From the NCBI RefSeq assembly GCF_009866655.1, contig NZ_CP047420.1, positions 3,782,001 through 3,846,000 of the forward strand: a stretch of 64,000 nt of DNA, written 5' to 3'. This stretch comes from Rathayibacter sp. VKM Ac-2804 (GTDB lineage: Bacteria > Actinomycetota > Actinomycetes > Actinomycetales > Microbacteriaceae). A model generated the notes under the pieces. It was given only the letters and a program-made list of their open reading frames with translations, made no database searches and was not told the origin of the DNA. Shown here piece by piece: positions 40,838 to 49,244 of this stretch (position 1 is its first letter; each line of letters opens with the position of its first letter). The position numbers and the translations under genes are program-made.

Positions 40838-41707
40838 TGGTCGGTGGGCGGTGGATCCGTGCTCCGCCGGCGGGTCGCCCGCCGGATCCGCGGCGCCGGG
40901 CAGGAGGCCGGCGAGGAACGCGCGGAAGCCCGCGACGGCTCCGTCGCCGCCCGCGTCGAGCGACCGGACACCCGCGGTGCCGATGATCGCGGCGTCGACC
41001 CCGAGACCGGAGAGCCGCCGGACGTCCTCGGCCGTGGAGACGCCGAATCCGACGGCGATCGGCGCGGTGCCGCTGCGGCGCAGCTCGGCGACGGTCCCGG
41101 CGAGCTCTGCGAAGGAGTCCTGCGAGGGGGTGCCGCTGCGGCCGTAGCGGGCGACGAGGTAGACGTAGGCGGTCGCGTCCCGCGCGGCGGCGGCGATCGT
41201 CTCGGGCGAGGAGGTGCCGTGGTAGCAGGTGGTCACCACCGGCAGGCCGACGGCGTGGGCCTCCGCGAGGTACTGCGTCCGGAGCACCGGCGGCAGCCCG
41301 TGCACGAGGACGGCGTCGGCACCCGCCTCGCGGATGCCGCGCAGGCTTTCGCCGAGGTCGTGCCCGCGCAGAGAGTGGCTCCAGTCGACCAGGAGCGCGA
41401 CTCGCAGGCGCGCCGTCCGCTCGCGAATCGCGGTGACCAGGCGCAGGGCGGCGGCGAGGTCGGTGCCGGCGGCGAGCGCGAGCCGGGCGCTCTCCCGGAT
41501 CACCGGGCCGTCGGTCACCGAGTCCGGGAACGGGACGGCCAGCTCGAGGCAGTCGACGCCCGCCTCGTCCATCGCGATCGCGATCTTGAGCAGCTCGTCG
41601 TCGGGCGGATCGCCGGCGTTGAGGAAGAGGGCGAGTCCCGGCGAGCGTCCGGACTCCCCGCGCTCCACGAAGAACGGGCGGGCGGGCAGCAGCGTCCGCT
41701 CAGGCAC
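40826..41707 (-). CDS. Tryptophan synthase alpha chain-like protein (TrpA paralogue)
   Basis: 293 residues. The catalytic Glu (CLELAVPF) and Asp (SVTDGPVI) of TrpA are kept. The flexible loop that closes the active site reads VARYGRSGTPS in place of the usual VSRxGVTG, and the phosphate-site GSA reads GTA. A His/Pro-rich tail extends the C-terminus into the GT-rich spacer. TrpA splits indole-3-glycerol phosphate into indole and glyceraldehyde 3-phosphate and normally needs TrpB, which is absent here. It may act alone, as BX1-type enzymes do in plants. GTG 41707 overlaps the TrpD-like end by 8 bases. Confidence 0.8.
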   Translation of the reverse strand: MPERTLLPARPFFVERGESGRSPGLALFLNAGDPPDDELLKIAIAMDEAGVDCLELAVPFPDSVTDGPVIRESARLALAAGTDLAAALRLVTAIRERTARLRVALLVDWSHSLRGHDLGESLRGIREAGADAVLVHGLPPVLRTQYLAEAHAVGLPVVTTCYHGTSSPETIAAAARDATAYVYLVARYGRSGTPSQDSFAELAGTVAELRRSGTAPIAVGFGVSTAEDVRRLSGLGVDAAIIGTAGVRSLDAGGDGAVAGFRAFLAGLLPGAADPAGDPPAEHGSTAHRPPTH

Positions 41708-42722
41708 CGAGCACCACCGCCTCGTGCGCCTCCGAGCGCAGTCGCTCGAGCAGGCTCGCGGCCGCGCCCGACTCCAGGCTCGACCGCGCGCGGTCGATCG
41801 CGGCGGGCAGCTCGGACTCGACCTCTGCCGCGAGCAGGACGACCGCGGCGTTCAGCGCGATCGTCTCGGTCACGGCCGTGCCGAGCCGGCCGGCCAGCGC
41901 GCGGACGAAGTGCTCGGCCGCCGCCTCCGGAGCGACGGAGCGCAGCTCGGCGAGCGAGCCGGCGCCGGAGACGAGCGCACCCGGCTCGATCCGCTCGACC
42001 CGCCCGTCCGGCCGCACCAAGCGGCTCGGGCTGACGCTGATCAGCTCGTCCGCGCCGACCGCGCTGGAGCAGATCCAGTGCGCCCGCTCGGGTCGTGCTC
42101 CCGCGAGGGCGCGGAGAGTCCGCTCCCCCGCCCGGTCCGACCGGCCCACGACCACGGCGGTGACCGGGACGCGGGAGAGGAACGGCCCGATCACGTTGAG
42201 GAGCGCGCCGAACTCGCGCAGTCCCACCGGGACGATCCGGCGCGCCAGGCGGACCAGCTGCACCGGGTGCGCGTGCCGCCCGGGGAAGGCGAGGCCGTCG
42301 CGCTGTCGGTACCGCTCCACCTGCTCGGCATCGGCGTCGGCGCGCACGCCGAGTCGTCCGAGCAGATCGGTGGAGCCGAGCGAGGAGGTGTAGGCCCGGG
42401 ATCCGGACTTGAGGACGCTCGCCCCGGCCGCCGCGGCGGTGAAGGCGGCGGCCGTCGAGAGGTTCATCGTGGCGGGGCCGCCGCCGATGCCGACGATGTC
42501 GACCGCCGGGTCGGGGCGCGCAGCAGCGACCGGCGCGAGCGAGCGCACGAGGGCGACGAGCGTCTCCTCGCGCGGCAGCACCCGCGAGGCCGCGGTGAGC
42601 ACCGCGACGAGCTCGCCCGGGTCACTGGAGCGATCCTCCACCCGCGCCCAGAAGGCGGCCCATTCCTCGACGGGGACGCACCGCCCCTCGTCGAGGAGGC
42701 GGACGAGCGGCGAGGCGGTCAT
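41700..42722 (-). CDS. Anthranilate phosphoribosyltransferase-like protein (TrpD paralogue)
   Basis: 340 residues with the TrpD fold. The PRPP-binding GTGGD loop reads GIGGGPATMNLST and the KHGNRA motif reads KSGSRA (near residue 105). TSSLGSTDLLGRLGV and the GPFL hinge are recognisable. The family couples PRPP to an aromatic amine acid. Replacement of the His and Asn in KHGNR suggests another acceptor. It starts in a 4-base overlap with the carrier-protein gene and overlaps the TrpA-like gene by 8 bases. Confidence 0.8.
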   Translation of the reverse strand: MTASPLVRLLDEGRCVPVEEWAAFWARVEDRSSDPGELVAVLTAASRVLPREETLVALVRSLAPVAAARPDPAVDIVGIGGGPATMNLSTAAAFTAAAAGASVLKSGSRAYTSSLGSTDLLGRLGVRADADAEQVERYRQRDGLAFPGRHAHPVQLVRLARRIVPVGLREFGALLNVIGPFLSRVPVTAVVVGRSDRAGERTLRALAGARPERAHWICSSAVGADELISVSPSRLVRPDGRVERIEPGALVSGAGSLAELRSVAPEAAAEHFVRALAGRLGTAVTETIALNAAVVLLAAEVESELPAAIDRARSSLESGAAASLLERLRSEAHEAVVLGA

Positions 42723-43030
42723 CGTCCGTCGGAGCGGGCGCGCGAGACGAATCCGGCGATCGCGGAGATACTGCGGAAGTTCTCCGGGTCGAGGTCGGTG
42801 TCGTCGACCCCCACCTCGAACCGGCTCTCGATCCAGGCGATCAGCTTGAGGAGCCCGAGGCTGTCGAGCACTCCGCTGTTCATCAGGTCGAGGTCGGTGC
42901 CGACCCGCTCGGGCTCGGTGCCGGGGAGGAACTCCTCGACGAGGTAGCTCCGCAGGGCCTGGACGACGCCGTCGGAGCCGGGCTCCGCCGTCTCGGTGGT
43001 GGCGGGTCCGGTGGTGTCAGTGCTGCTCAT
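42719..43030 (-). CDS. Acyl carrier protein (phosphopantetheine carrier)
   Basis: 103 residues. The modifiable serine is Ser57 in GVLDSLGLLKL; helices before and after match an ACP/PCP fold, with about 20 disordered Thr/Ser-rich residues first. It should carry the acyl chain activated by the AMP-ligase encoded just before it, with which it overlaps by 14 bases. The synthase, dehydratase-like and thioesterase proteins of the operon are the likely partners. Confidence 0.88.
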   Translation of the reverse strand: MSSTDTTGPATTETAEPGSDGVVQALRSYLVEEFLPGTEPERVGTDLDLMNSGVLDSLGLLKLIAWIESRFEVGVDDTDLDPENFRSISAIAGFVSRARSDGR

Positions 43031-44558
43031 GTCTGTCCCTTTCGAGGTGGCCGCGCGCCTGGGTGAGGGCGCGGGATCGGTCGGTCTTGCCGGTGATGGT
43101 CAGGGGGAAGGGGGCGTCGGTGACGTGGAGCTCGCTCGGCGCGCTGCCGCTGGCGAGGCGGAGCGCGGCGAAGGAGCGCAGCTCCAGCAGGTCGAGCGCG
43201 GACGGGAACGCGCGCTGCACGACCACGGCCAGTCGGTGGCCGGCGACCGGATCCGGCTCGGCGATCGCCACGGCGGCGCCGACGAGGGGATGGCTCTCGA
43301 GGATCCGCTCGACCTCGGCCAGGTCGACCGCGAGACCGCGGATCTTCACCCGCCGGTCCAGGCGGCCGAGCAATCGGGTGGGCTCGCCGGGCCGGCGGTC
43401 GACGAGGTCGCCGGTGCGGACGAAGACCCGCCCGTCGCCACTGCCGCCGTCTGCGTCGAGGGTGACGAAGCGCTCGGCGGAGGCGACCCGGTCGAGGTAG
43501 CCCTCGGCCTGGAACGGCGTGCTCACGAGCAGCTCACCGAGGCCGTGCTCGGTCGTCCCGCCGTCCTCGCCGCGCACCCGCACCAGCACGCCGGGGAGCT
43601 CGGTGCCGATCGGCAGGGCCTCGGCGCCCTCGTCCGCACCGATCTCGTGGGCGAAGCTGTCGTTCGTCTCGGTCATGCCGTAGACGTTGAGCAGCCGCGC
43701 CGCGGGGAACAGGGTGCGCAGGCCCGCGAGCAGATCGGCGTCGACGCGGTCGCCGGTGAGGATCAGGGTCAAGACCGAGCGCAGGGTGCGCCCCGGGGCC
43801 GTCGCGCTCTCGAGCATCAGCCGGTAGAAGGTGGGTACCGCCTGCACGAGGTCGATCCCGCCGTGCTCGATCAGGTCGAGGACGTGCCCGCCCCGCACCG
43901 CTCGCGCCGGCGGCACGAGGACCGCCCGCCCGCCGGCCGCGAGGGTCGCCCAGACCTCGAGGAGCGTCAAGTCGAAGTTGAGCGGCGCGAGGTTGAGCAC
44001 CGCGCTGGCGGGCGAGAGCGCGAACTCCGTCCGCGCCCAGTCGCTGAAGCGCTCGACAGCATCGAGGCCGATCGGCACGACCTTCGGCACGCCGGTGGTC
44101 CCGGAGGTGGTGAGCAGCAGGCGCGCGGCGGCCGAGCCGTCCCCGCGGCGGCGCCCGCTGTGCCGCGGGACGGCGTGCGGGCGGACGACGACGGGGCCGC
44201 CGGGGCGCGGATCGACCAGGATCCGGACGTCCGCCGCGGCGACGACGGCGGCCGAGCGCTCCTCCGGCATCGTCGGTGCGAGCAGGAGCACCGACCGGCG
44301 GTCGGCAAGGGCGCCGAGTGCGAACGCGATGGTCCGCGGGGTCTTGTGGGCGAGGACGGCGAGCACGTCGTCGCCGGGCAGCGTCGCGGCGAGCTCGCGG
44401 CTCAGGGCGACCAGGGCCGAATAGCTGAGGGTCTCGTCGCCGCACTGCAGCGCCGGGGCGTCCGGCCGCGACCGTGCGTGCTCGAGGATCCGCGCGATCA
44501 GCGGCGCGACGGGTGCCGACGCGGGGGCAGGCAGCGGCTCCGCAACGAGGCCGCTCAC
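43017..44558 (-). CDS. AMP-forming acyl-CoA/acyl-ACP ligase
   Basis: 513 residues of the ANL superfamily. The P-loop LLLTTSGTTGVPKVVPI, YGMTETN, RTGDLVDRR, the hinge RRVKIRGLAVDLAEVE and the catalytic lysine in ITGKTDRSRAL are all present. It activates a carboxylic acid as adenylate and loads it on the adjacent ACP. The specificity pocket could not be read by eye. GTG 44558 overlaps the MaoC-like stop (GTGA). As the only ligase in the operon it probably selects the starter unit. Confidence 0.87.
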   Translation of the reverse strand: MSGLVAEPLPAPASAPVAPLIARILEHARSRPDAPALQCGDETLSYSALVALSRELAATLPGDDVLAVLAHKTPRTIAFALGALADRRSVLLLAPTMPEERSAAVVAAADVRILVDPRPGGPVVVRPHAVPRHSGRRRGDGSAAARLLLTTSGTTGVPKVVPIGLDAVERFSDWARTEFALSPASAVLNLAPLNFDLTLLEVWATLAAGGRAVLVPPARAVRGGHVLDLIEHGGIDLVQAVPTFYRLMLESATAPGRTLRSVLTLILTGDRVDADLLAGLRTLFPAARLLNVYGMTETNDSFAHEIGADEGAEALPIGTELPGVLVRVRGEDGGTTEHGLGELLVSTPFQAEGYLDRVASAERFVTLDADGGSGDGRVFVRTGDLVDRRPGEPTRLLGRLDRRVKIRGLAVDLAEVERILESHPLVGAAVAIAEPDPVAGHRLAVVVQRAFPSALDLLELRSFAALRLASGSAPSELHVTDAPFPLTITGKTDRSRALTQARGHLERDRHEQH

Positions 44559-45436
44559 GATCCGCTCCGCTCGAGGGTCGGCGCGATGCCGATCCAGGCG
44601 GCCTTGAGGGCGGGGCCCTCGGCCGTGCGCGCGCGGAGCACCAGCACGGCCGGGTCCTCCGCCGGGACCACCTCGACGGCGAGCTCGGAGTCGCAGAGCA
44701 CGGGCGCCGAGAAGCGGACGCCCAGCGAGCGGATCCGGGACAGATCGCCGTCGAGCACCGCGTCGGCCGCGACCTCCAGTGCGAGGGCGACGACGCTCAT
44801 CCCGTGCGCGATCGGGCCGTCGAATCCGGCGGCCCGCGCCGCTTCCGCGTCGACGTGGATCGGATTGTCGTCCCCGGAGACCCCGGCGTAGAGGCTGCTG
44901 AAGACCGCCGAGACCCGGATCGTCGCGTCGGCGACCGGGGCGCCGGGGAGCGGGCGCGCCGCGGGGGCTGCGGCCGGCCGGCCGGCGCCGTCCAGATGGG
45001 GGCGGAGCGTGTCGGGGTCGACGCCGCCGAGGAGGACGGTCGAGACGCCGGAGGCGATCTCCTCTCCCGCCGCCGTGAGCAGGATGCTGTCGACCGTGAC
45101 CACGGTGCCGCGTGGGTCGGGACGGACCTCGCGCAGGCGGCAGCTCACCGAGGTCGAGGAGCCGGAGCCGAGCGGCAGCGACTCGAGCGGCGACGACGCG
45201 AGCAGATCGGGCCGGGCGAGGCGCAGCTCCTGGCCGAGGTGCACGACGTGCTCGATGCGGCCGGCGACCGCGCCGAGATACGCGGTGAGCGCCGGGTGCA
45301 GCGCGAGGAAGGCCGCGACCGGATTCGGCGCGTCGGAGCGCGCCGGGCTGCCGAGCGCGGAGCGGAGCAGGCCGCTCAGCGCCGCGGCGGCGGGCCGAGC
45401 CGGGGCGGGTGCGGGCGGTGCCGTGGGGATCGTCAT
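44555..45436 (-). CDS. MaoC-like hot-dog dehydratase
   Basis: 293 residues with a C-terminal MaoC domain; DDNPIHVDAEAARAAGFDGPIAHGM (about 205-230) holds the hydratase Asp-His motif. Residues 60-170 look like a second, degenerate hot-dog domain, as in double-hot-dog (R)-specific hydratases. It would dehydrate a 3-hydroxyacyl-ACP after ketosynthase extension and ketoreduction. ATG 45436 has GGAAGGA upstream, 28 bases after the ketosynthase stop. No ketoreductase is in this operon; the FabG-like gene at 62.8 kb could supply that step. Confidence 0.82.
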   Translation of the reverse strand: MTIPTAPPAPAPARPAAAALSGLLRSALGSPARSDAPNPVAAFLALHPALTAYLGAVAGRIEHVVHLGQELRLARPDLLASSPLESLPLGSGSSTSVSCRLREVRPDPRGTVVTVDSILLTAAGEEIASGVSTVLLGGVDPDTLRPHLDGAGRPAAAPAARPLPGAPVADATIRVSAVFSSLYAGVSGDDNPIHVDAEAARAAGFDGPIAHGMSVVALALEVAADAVLDGDLSRIRSLGVRFSAPVLCDSELAVEVVPAEDPAVLVLRARTAEGPALKAAWIGIAPTLERSGS

Positions 45437-45464
45437 CAGGAGTCCTTCCGAGGTGCGGTGGCGG

Positions 45465-46688
45465 TCAGGCGAGGACGAGGGCGGCGTTGTGCCCGCCGAA
45501 GCCGAACGAGGTGCTGAGGGCGGGCGCGGGCCGGATCGTGCGCGGAGTGCCGGCGACGACGTCGAGGGCGATCGCCGGATCGGTCCGCTCATGGTTCGCG
45601 ACCGGAGGAACGAGTCCGCGCCGCGCCGCGAGCATCGCGACGACCGCCTCCAGGGCGCCGGACGCGCCGAGCAGGTGGCCGGTGACGCCCTTCACCGCGG
45701 TGACCGGGGGCACCCCGTCGCCGAAGATCCGGCCGAGGGCGCGCGACTCGACGGCGTCGTTCAAGCGGGTCGAGGTGCCGTGCGCGTTGACGTGGCCGAC
45801 GTCGCCGGAGTCGACGCCCGCGTCGCGCAGGGCCGCGGTCATCACCTGCACCGCGCCGTCGCCCTCGGGATGCGGCATCGACAGGTGGTGCGCGTCGGAG
45901 CCGGCGGCGTAGCCGAGCACCTCGCCGTGGATACGCGCGCCGCGTGCCCGGGCGTCGGACTCGCGCTCGAGGACGACGAACGCCGCCCCCTCCCCCATCA
46001 CGAAGCCGTCGCGGTCGGCGTCGAACGGCCGGCTGGCGAGCGACGGGTCACCCGATCGCGTCGAGAGAGCACCGAGCCGCGCGAAGGCGGCGAGCGTCAC
46101 CGGGCTCAGCGTGGCCTCGCAGCCGCCCGCGAGGACGAGATCGGCGGAGCCGGCGCGCAGCAGAGCGGCGCCGGTGCCGATCGCGTCCGCCCCGCTCGCG
46201 CAGGTGGTCGCCAGGGTGAGCGCGGGGCCGGTCGAGCCGAGCGCCATCGAGACGGCGACCGCGGCCGCGTTGGGCATGGTGACCACCGGCATCAGCGGGC
46301 TGACCGCCTCCGTGCCGCGGTTCGCGAAGGCGATGCTCTCCGCGTCGCTGGTGGTGCGACCGCCGACCGCGTTGCCCACCACGATCGTGATGCGCTGCGG
46401 GTCGACCCGGGGTGAGCCGGCGTCCGCGACGGCGTCGAGCGCGGCGGTCAGGCCGTAGCGGGCGAACGGATCGAGGCGGCGCAGCTGCTTGGCCGAGACA
46501 CCCTCCGGCACCCGGCGGTCGTCGACCTGGCAGCCGATCGACACGGGGTGCCCGGAGGCGTCGAACCGGTCGAGGACGCGAGCGGTGGAGCGGCCGAGGA
46601 GCAGCGCGTCCCAGACCGCCTCGACGGTGTCCCCCGCGGGGGTGAGCAGGCCGATGCCGGTGACGACGACGCTCTCGCGGGCGGTCAC
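45465..46688 (-). CDS. Beta-ketoacyl-ACP synthase II-type (FabF-like)
   Basis: 407 residues. Catalytic Cys163 lies in TTCASGADAIG, His in NAHGTST, Lys/His in KGVTGHLLGASG and the GFGGHNA tail, the complete KAS I/II set with Cys at the same number as in E. coli FabF. It extends an acyl-ACP by decarboxylative condensation with malonyl-ACP. The GTG start overlaps the PLP-enzyme stop. No chain-length-factor partner is encoded, so it acts as a homodimer rather than as a minimal aromatic PKS. Confidence 0.9.
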   Translation of the reverse strand: MTARESVVVTGIGLLTPAGDTVEAVWDALLLGRSTARVLDRFDASGHPVSIGCQVDDRRVPEGVSAKQLRRLDPFARYGLTAALDAVADAGSPRVDPQRITIVVGNAVGGRTTSDAESIAFANRGTEAVSPLMPVVTMPNAAAVAVSMALGSTGPALTLATTCASGADAIGTGAALLRAGSADLVLAGGCEATLSPVTLAAFARLGALSTRSGDPSLASRPFDADRDGFVMGEGAAFVVLERESDARARGARIHGEVLGYAAGSDAHHLSMPHPEGDGAVQVMTAALRDAGVDSGDVGHVNAHGTSTRLNDAVESRALGRIFGDGVPPVTAVKGVTGHLLGASGALEAVVAMLAARRGLVPPVANHERTDPAIALDVVAGTPRTIRPAPALSTSFGFGGHNAALVLA

Positions 46689-48070
46689 GACCCGCTCCCC
46701 GCGAGAGCCGGCGCCGTGCGCTCGGCCGCAGTGCGGGCGGTCGCGAGGGCCGGCGCCGTGCGCTCGGCCGCCGCGCGGAAGGCCGCGATCGCGGTGTCGA
46801 TGTGGGCCGGCGAGTGCGCGGCCGTGATCGCGATCCGGAGGCGGGCGAGCCCGGTGGGGACGGCGGGGGTCACCACGGGGAGGCCGACGACGCCCTCCTC
46901 GCGACAGGCGGTGGCGAAGTCGTAGGCCTGCAGGTCGGTGCCGATGATCAGCGGGACGATCGCGGTGACGCTGTCGCCCACGTTCGCGCCCGAGGCGGTC
47001 ATCGCCGCGCGGAACCGCTCCGACTCGGTCTGGATCCGGGTGACGCGCCACGGCTCGCGGCCGAGGATGCGCACCGCCTCGAGGGCGGCCGCGGTCTGCG
47101 CCGGGGCGAGGGCCGCCGAGAACAGGAACGGGCGGGCGCCGTAGCGCAGGTGATAGATCAGCTCGGGCGAGCCGGAGACCCAGCCGCCCATCGAGGGGAT
47201 GCCCTTGGAGAGGGTGCCGAGCTTCACGTCGACGCGGACGGTGCGGTCGTAGTGCTCCTCGATCCCGCGCCCGGTGGCGCCGATTACGCCCAGGGCGTGC
47301 GCCTCGTCGACCATCAGCAGCGCACCGTGGCGGTCGCAGACCTCGCGCAGCGCCGGGAGCGGCGCGATGTCGCCGTCCATCGAGTAGACGCTGTCCACGA
47401 CAACCAGGCGGATGCCGCCGGCCGGCGCCGCGAGGAGCCGCGCCTCGAGGTGCTCGGGATCGTTGTGGCGGAAGCGGGTGACCGTCGCGCCGCTCAGCTG
47501 GCAGCCGTCGACGATGCTGGCGTGGTCGAGCTTGTCGACGAAGACGTGGTCGCCGGGGCCGCAGAGCGCGCCGATCGTGCCGACGTTCGCGGCGTAGCCC
47601 GAGCTGAAGACCAGCGAGGCCTCGCGCTCGGTGAAGCGCGCCACCTCGTCCTCGAGCTCCTGGTGCAGCGGGGTGCTCCCGGCCAGGGCGCGCACGCCGT
47701 GGGCGCCGGTGCCGTAGGTGTCCACCGCCTTCGCGACCGCGGCGGCCAGGCGCGGATCGCCGGCGAGCCCGAGGTAGCTGTAGCCCGACATCATCAGCAG
47801 GCGCTCGCCGTCGACGTCGACGAACGGCGTCCCGGCGACCGGGACGTAGGGCCGGAAGCTGTTGCGGCGGTGCGGCGTCGACTCGAGCGAGCCGACCCGG
47901 CGCCCCGTGGCGGCGAGCTTCGCCGCCAGGAGGCCCGCCGAGTCCGGGAGGCCGGAGCCCGGGAGGCCCGGGCCGGGGAGCGCGGCCGAGCCGGGCAGCG
48001 CGGCGCCCGCGCCGACCGCCTCCGCTCGCGCCGGGGAGACGGTCGTGTCCGTCGCGGTGCCTGCAGTCAT
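46685..48070 (-). CDS. PLP-dependent alpha-oxoamine synthase (AONS/KBL/SPT family)
   Basis: 461 residues. The PLP lysine is Lys289 in GTLSKGIPSMGG; SYLGLAGDPRL, GTGAHGVRALAGSTPLHQELE and VDEAHALGVIGATGRG are family landmarks. Members condense an amino acid (Gly, Ala or Ser) with an acyl-CoA or acyl-ACP and lose CO2, giving an aminoketone. About 45 low-complexity Gly/Pro residues precede the fold. The last 30 residues contain a duplicated AERTAPALA encoded by two 23-bp copies (46707-46729 and 46749-46771). It is the first gene of the operon, with GGAGGA before the ATG. Confidence 0.88.
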   Translation of the reverse strand: MTAGTATDTTVSPARAEAVGAGAALPGSAALPGPGLPGSGLPDSAGLLAAKLAATGRRVGSLESTPHRRNSFRPYVPVAGTPFVDVDGERLLMMSGYSYLGLAGDPRLAAAVAKAVDTYGTGAHGVRALAGSTPLHQELEDEVARFTEREASLVFSSGYAANVGTIGALCGPGDHVFVDKLDHASIVDGCQLSGATVTRFRHNDPEHLEARLLAAPAGGIRLVVVDSVYSMDGDIAPLPALREVCDRHGALLMVDEAHALGVIGATGRGIEEHYDRTVRVDVKLGTLSKGIPSMGGWVSGSPELIYHLRYGARPFLFSAALAPAQTAAALEAVRILGREPWRVTRIQTESERFRAAMTASGANVGDSVTAIVPLIIGTDLQAYDFATACREEGVVGLPVVTPAVPTGLARLRIAITAAHSPAHIDTAIAAFRAAAERTAPALATARTAAERTAPALAGSGS

Positions 48071-48111
48071 GGTCCTCGTCCTCCGTGCCGTCGATCAGTG
48101 ACGAGGACGAT

Positions 48112-48141
48112 GCAACGCGGCGGCCGCAAGAGCGGCGCAAC
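48112..48141 (-). promoter_or_regulatory. GCAA half-site array upstream of the 12-gene operon
   Basis: On the plus strand GCAAC (48112-48116), GCAAG (48126-48130) and GCAAC (48137-48141) are direct repeats; the last two are 11 bp apart. Two half-sites one helical turn apart suit an AraC-family dimer arm pair. The AraC gene is immediately upstream. The same elements recur at 61347-61396. Confidence 0.45.
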
Positions 48142-48217
48142 CGGGACGCGAGCGGCTCGAGGCGCGGAGCGCTTGCGCCCCGAGGCCGCGGGCGAGGACG
48201 CGGCCGAGGACGGGGGC

Positions 48218-49141
48218 TCAGCCCGCGCGGTAGCCCTGCGGGCTCACTCCGTAGTGCTTCTTGAACGCGGTGCTGAAGCTGAAGGGGCTGCCGTAGCCGA
48301 CCCGCTGCGAGATCGCCGAGAGGGTGAGCTGCGGATCGCGCAGCAGATCGGCGGCGAGAGCGAGCCGCCACTTCGTGAGGTACGCCATCGGCGGCTGCCC
48401 GACGATCGCGTGGAAGCGCCGGGCGAGGGAGGCGCGCGAGACCGCGACGCTCCCCGCGAGCGACTCCGTGGTCCAGTGCTGCCCCGGGTTCTCGTGCAGC
48501 AGCGTGAGCGCGTCCTTCACCACCGGATCGCGGTTGCCCAGCAGCCAGTCCGGCCGCGCCTCGCGGGCGATCTCGGACCAGGAGCGGACGGCCTGGATCA
48601 GCACGAGGTCGAGGAGGCGGTCGAGGATCGTGCCCTGCGCGATGCCGTCGCGGACGACCTCGTCAGCGAGCGCCGCCACCATCGGGTTGTCCTCGGCGCG
48701 CACCACGAAGGTCCGCGGCAGCGAGTCGAGCAGGATGCGCCCCACCTCGCCGGCGCTGCGGAACGTGCCGACCAGGAGCCGGTCCTCGCCGTCGACGTCG
48801 TTGCCCCAGGTGCGCACACCGGCCGAGAGCTCGGTCGAGAGGTCCCGTCCGTCCGGCCCGGAGCAGGCCTGGCCGCTGCCGATGTGCACGGTCGGCGAGA
48901 GCCCGAGCTCGGAGGAGAGCAGGTAGGGCGCCTCGCCGCTGACGACGAAGACGTCGCCCCGGCGCAGGTGCACGGCGGCCTCGCCGTCGGGGACCACCCA
49001 GCTGTGGCCGTCCAGCACGGCGACGAGGGTGAGCGGGGCTCCGTCGGCGACGTCGATGGCCCACGGCGGGCTCATCACGACGCGGAGGAGGAAGGCGTTG
49101 CGGGCGCGGGGCCCGTCGAGGAAGTCGGAGAGAGGGTCCAC
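48218..49141 (-). CDS. AraC-family transcriptional regulator with N-terminal cupin
   Basis: 307 residues: cupin-type sensor (DPLSDFLDGPRARNAFLLRVVMSPPWAI, about 1-130) and a C-terminal AraC double helix-turn-helix (TTESLAGSVAVSRASLARRFHAIVGQPPMAYLTKWRLALA, then SAISQRVGYGSPFSFSTAFKKHYGVSP, about 205-300). GTG 49141 is chosen because the conserved cupin_6 domain starts there; the frame is open another 52 codons. It is transcribed towards the 12-gene operon, 147 bases before it, and divergently from a DUF1772 gene. It is the best candidate for the pathway-specific activator. Confidence 0.87.
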   Translation of the reverse strand: MDPLSDFLDGPRARNAFLLRVVMSPPWAIDVADGAPLTLVAVLDGHSWVVPDGEAAVHLRRGDVFVVSGEAPYLLSSELGLSPTVHIGSGQACSGPDGRDLSTELSAGVRTWGNDVDGEDRLLVGTFRSAGEVGRILLDSLPRTFVVRAEDNPMVAALADEVVRDGIAQGTILDRLLDLVLIQAVRSWSEIAREARPDWLLGNRDPVVKDALTLLHENPGQHWTTESLAGSVAVSRASLARRFHAIVGQPPMAYLTKWRLALAADLLRDPQLTLSAISQRVGYGSPFSFSTAFKKHYGVSPQGYRAG

Positions 49142-49152
49142 AGGCAGAGACG

Positions 49153-49186
49153 TTCGCGAATGAAGCTGAGTGAATGCAGAATTCAC
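49153..49186. promoter_or_regulatory. Inverted repeats between the divergent AraC and DUF1772 genes
   Basis: TTCGCGAA (49153-49160) is a perfect palindrome and GTGAAT-GCAGA-ATTCAC (49170-49186) has perfect 6-bp arms. A -10-like TATAGA (49208-49213) follows for the plus strand. The site could be an autoregulatory operator or the target of another repressor. Confidence 0.4.
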
Positions 49187-49244
49187 GCGCAGGTCTTTCC
49201 CGGCTGGTATAGATGCGACCAGCCACTCGATGAGAAGGACTCTC

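Noticed and set aside
37829..42722. An ordinary tryptophan biosynthesis operon
   Set aside because: trpE, trpG and trpB are absent, the four trp-like genes are interspersed with acyl-CoA dehydrogenase and EctC-like genes, and key motifs of TrpD and TrpC are altered.
45465..46688. Ketosynthase alpha of a minimal aromatic type II PKS
   Set aside because: No chain-length-factor partner gene is adjacent and the neighbours are of fatty-acid and PLP-enzyme type.
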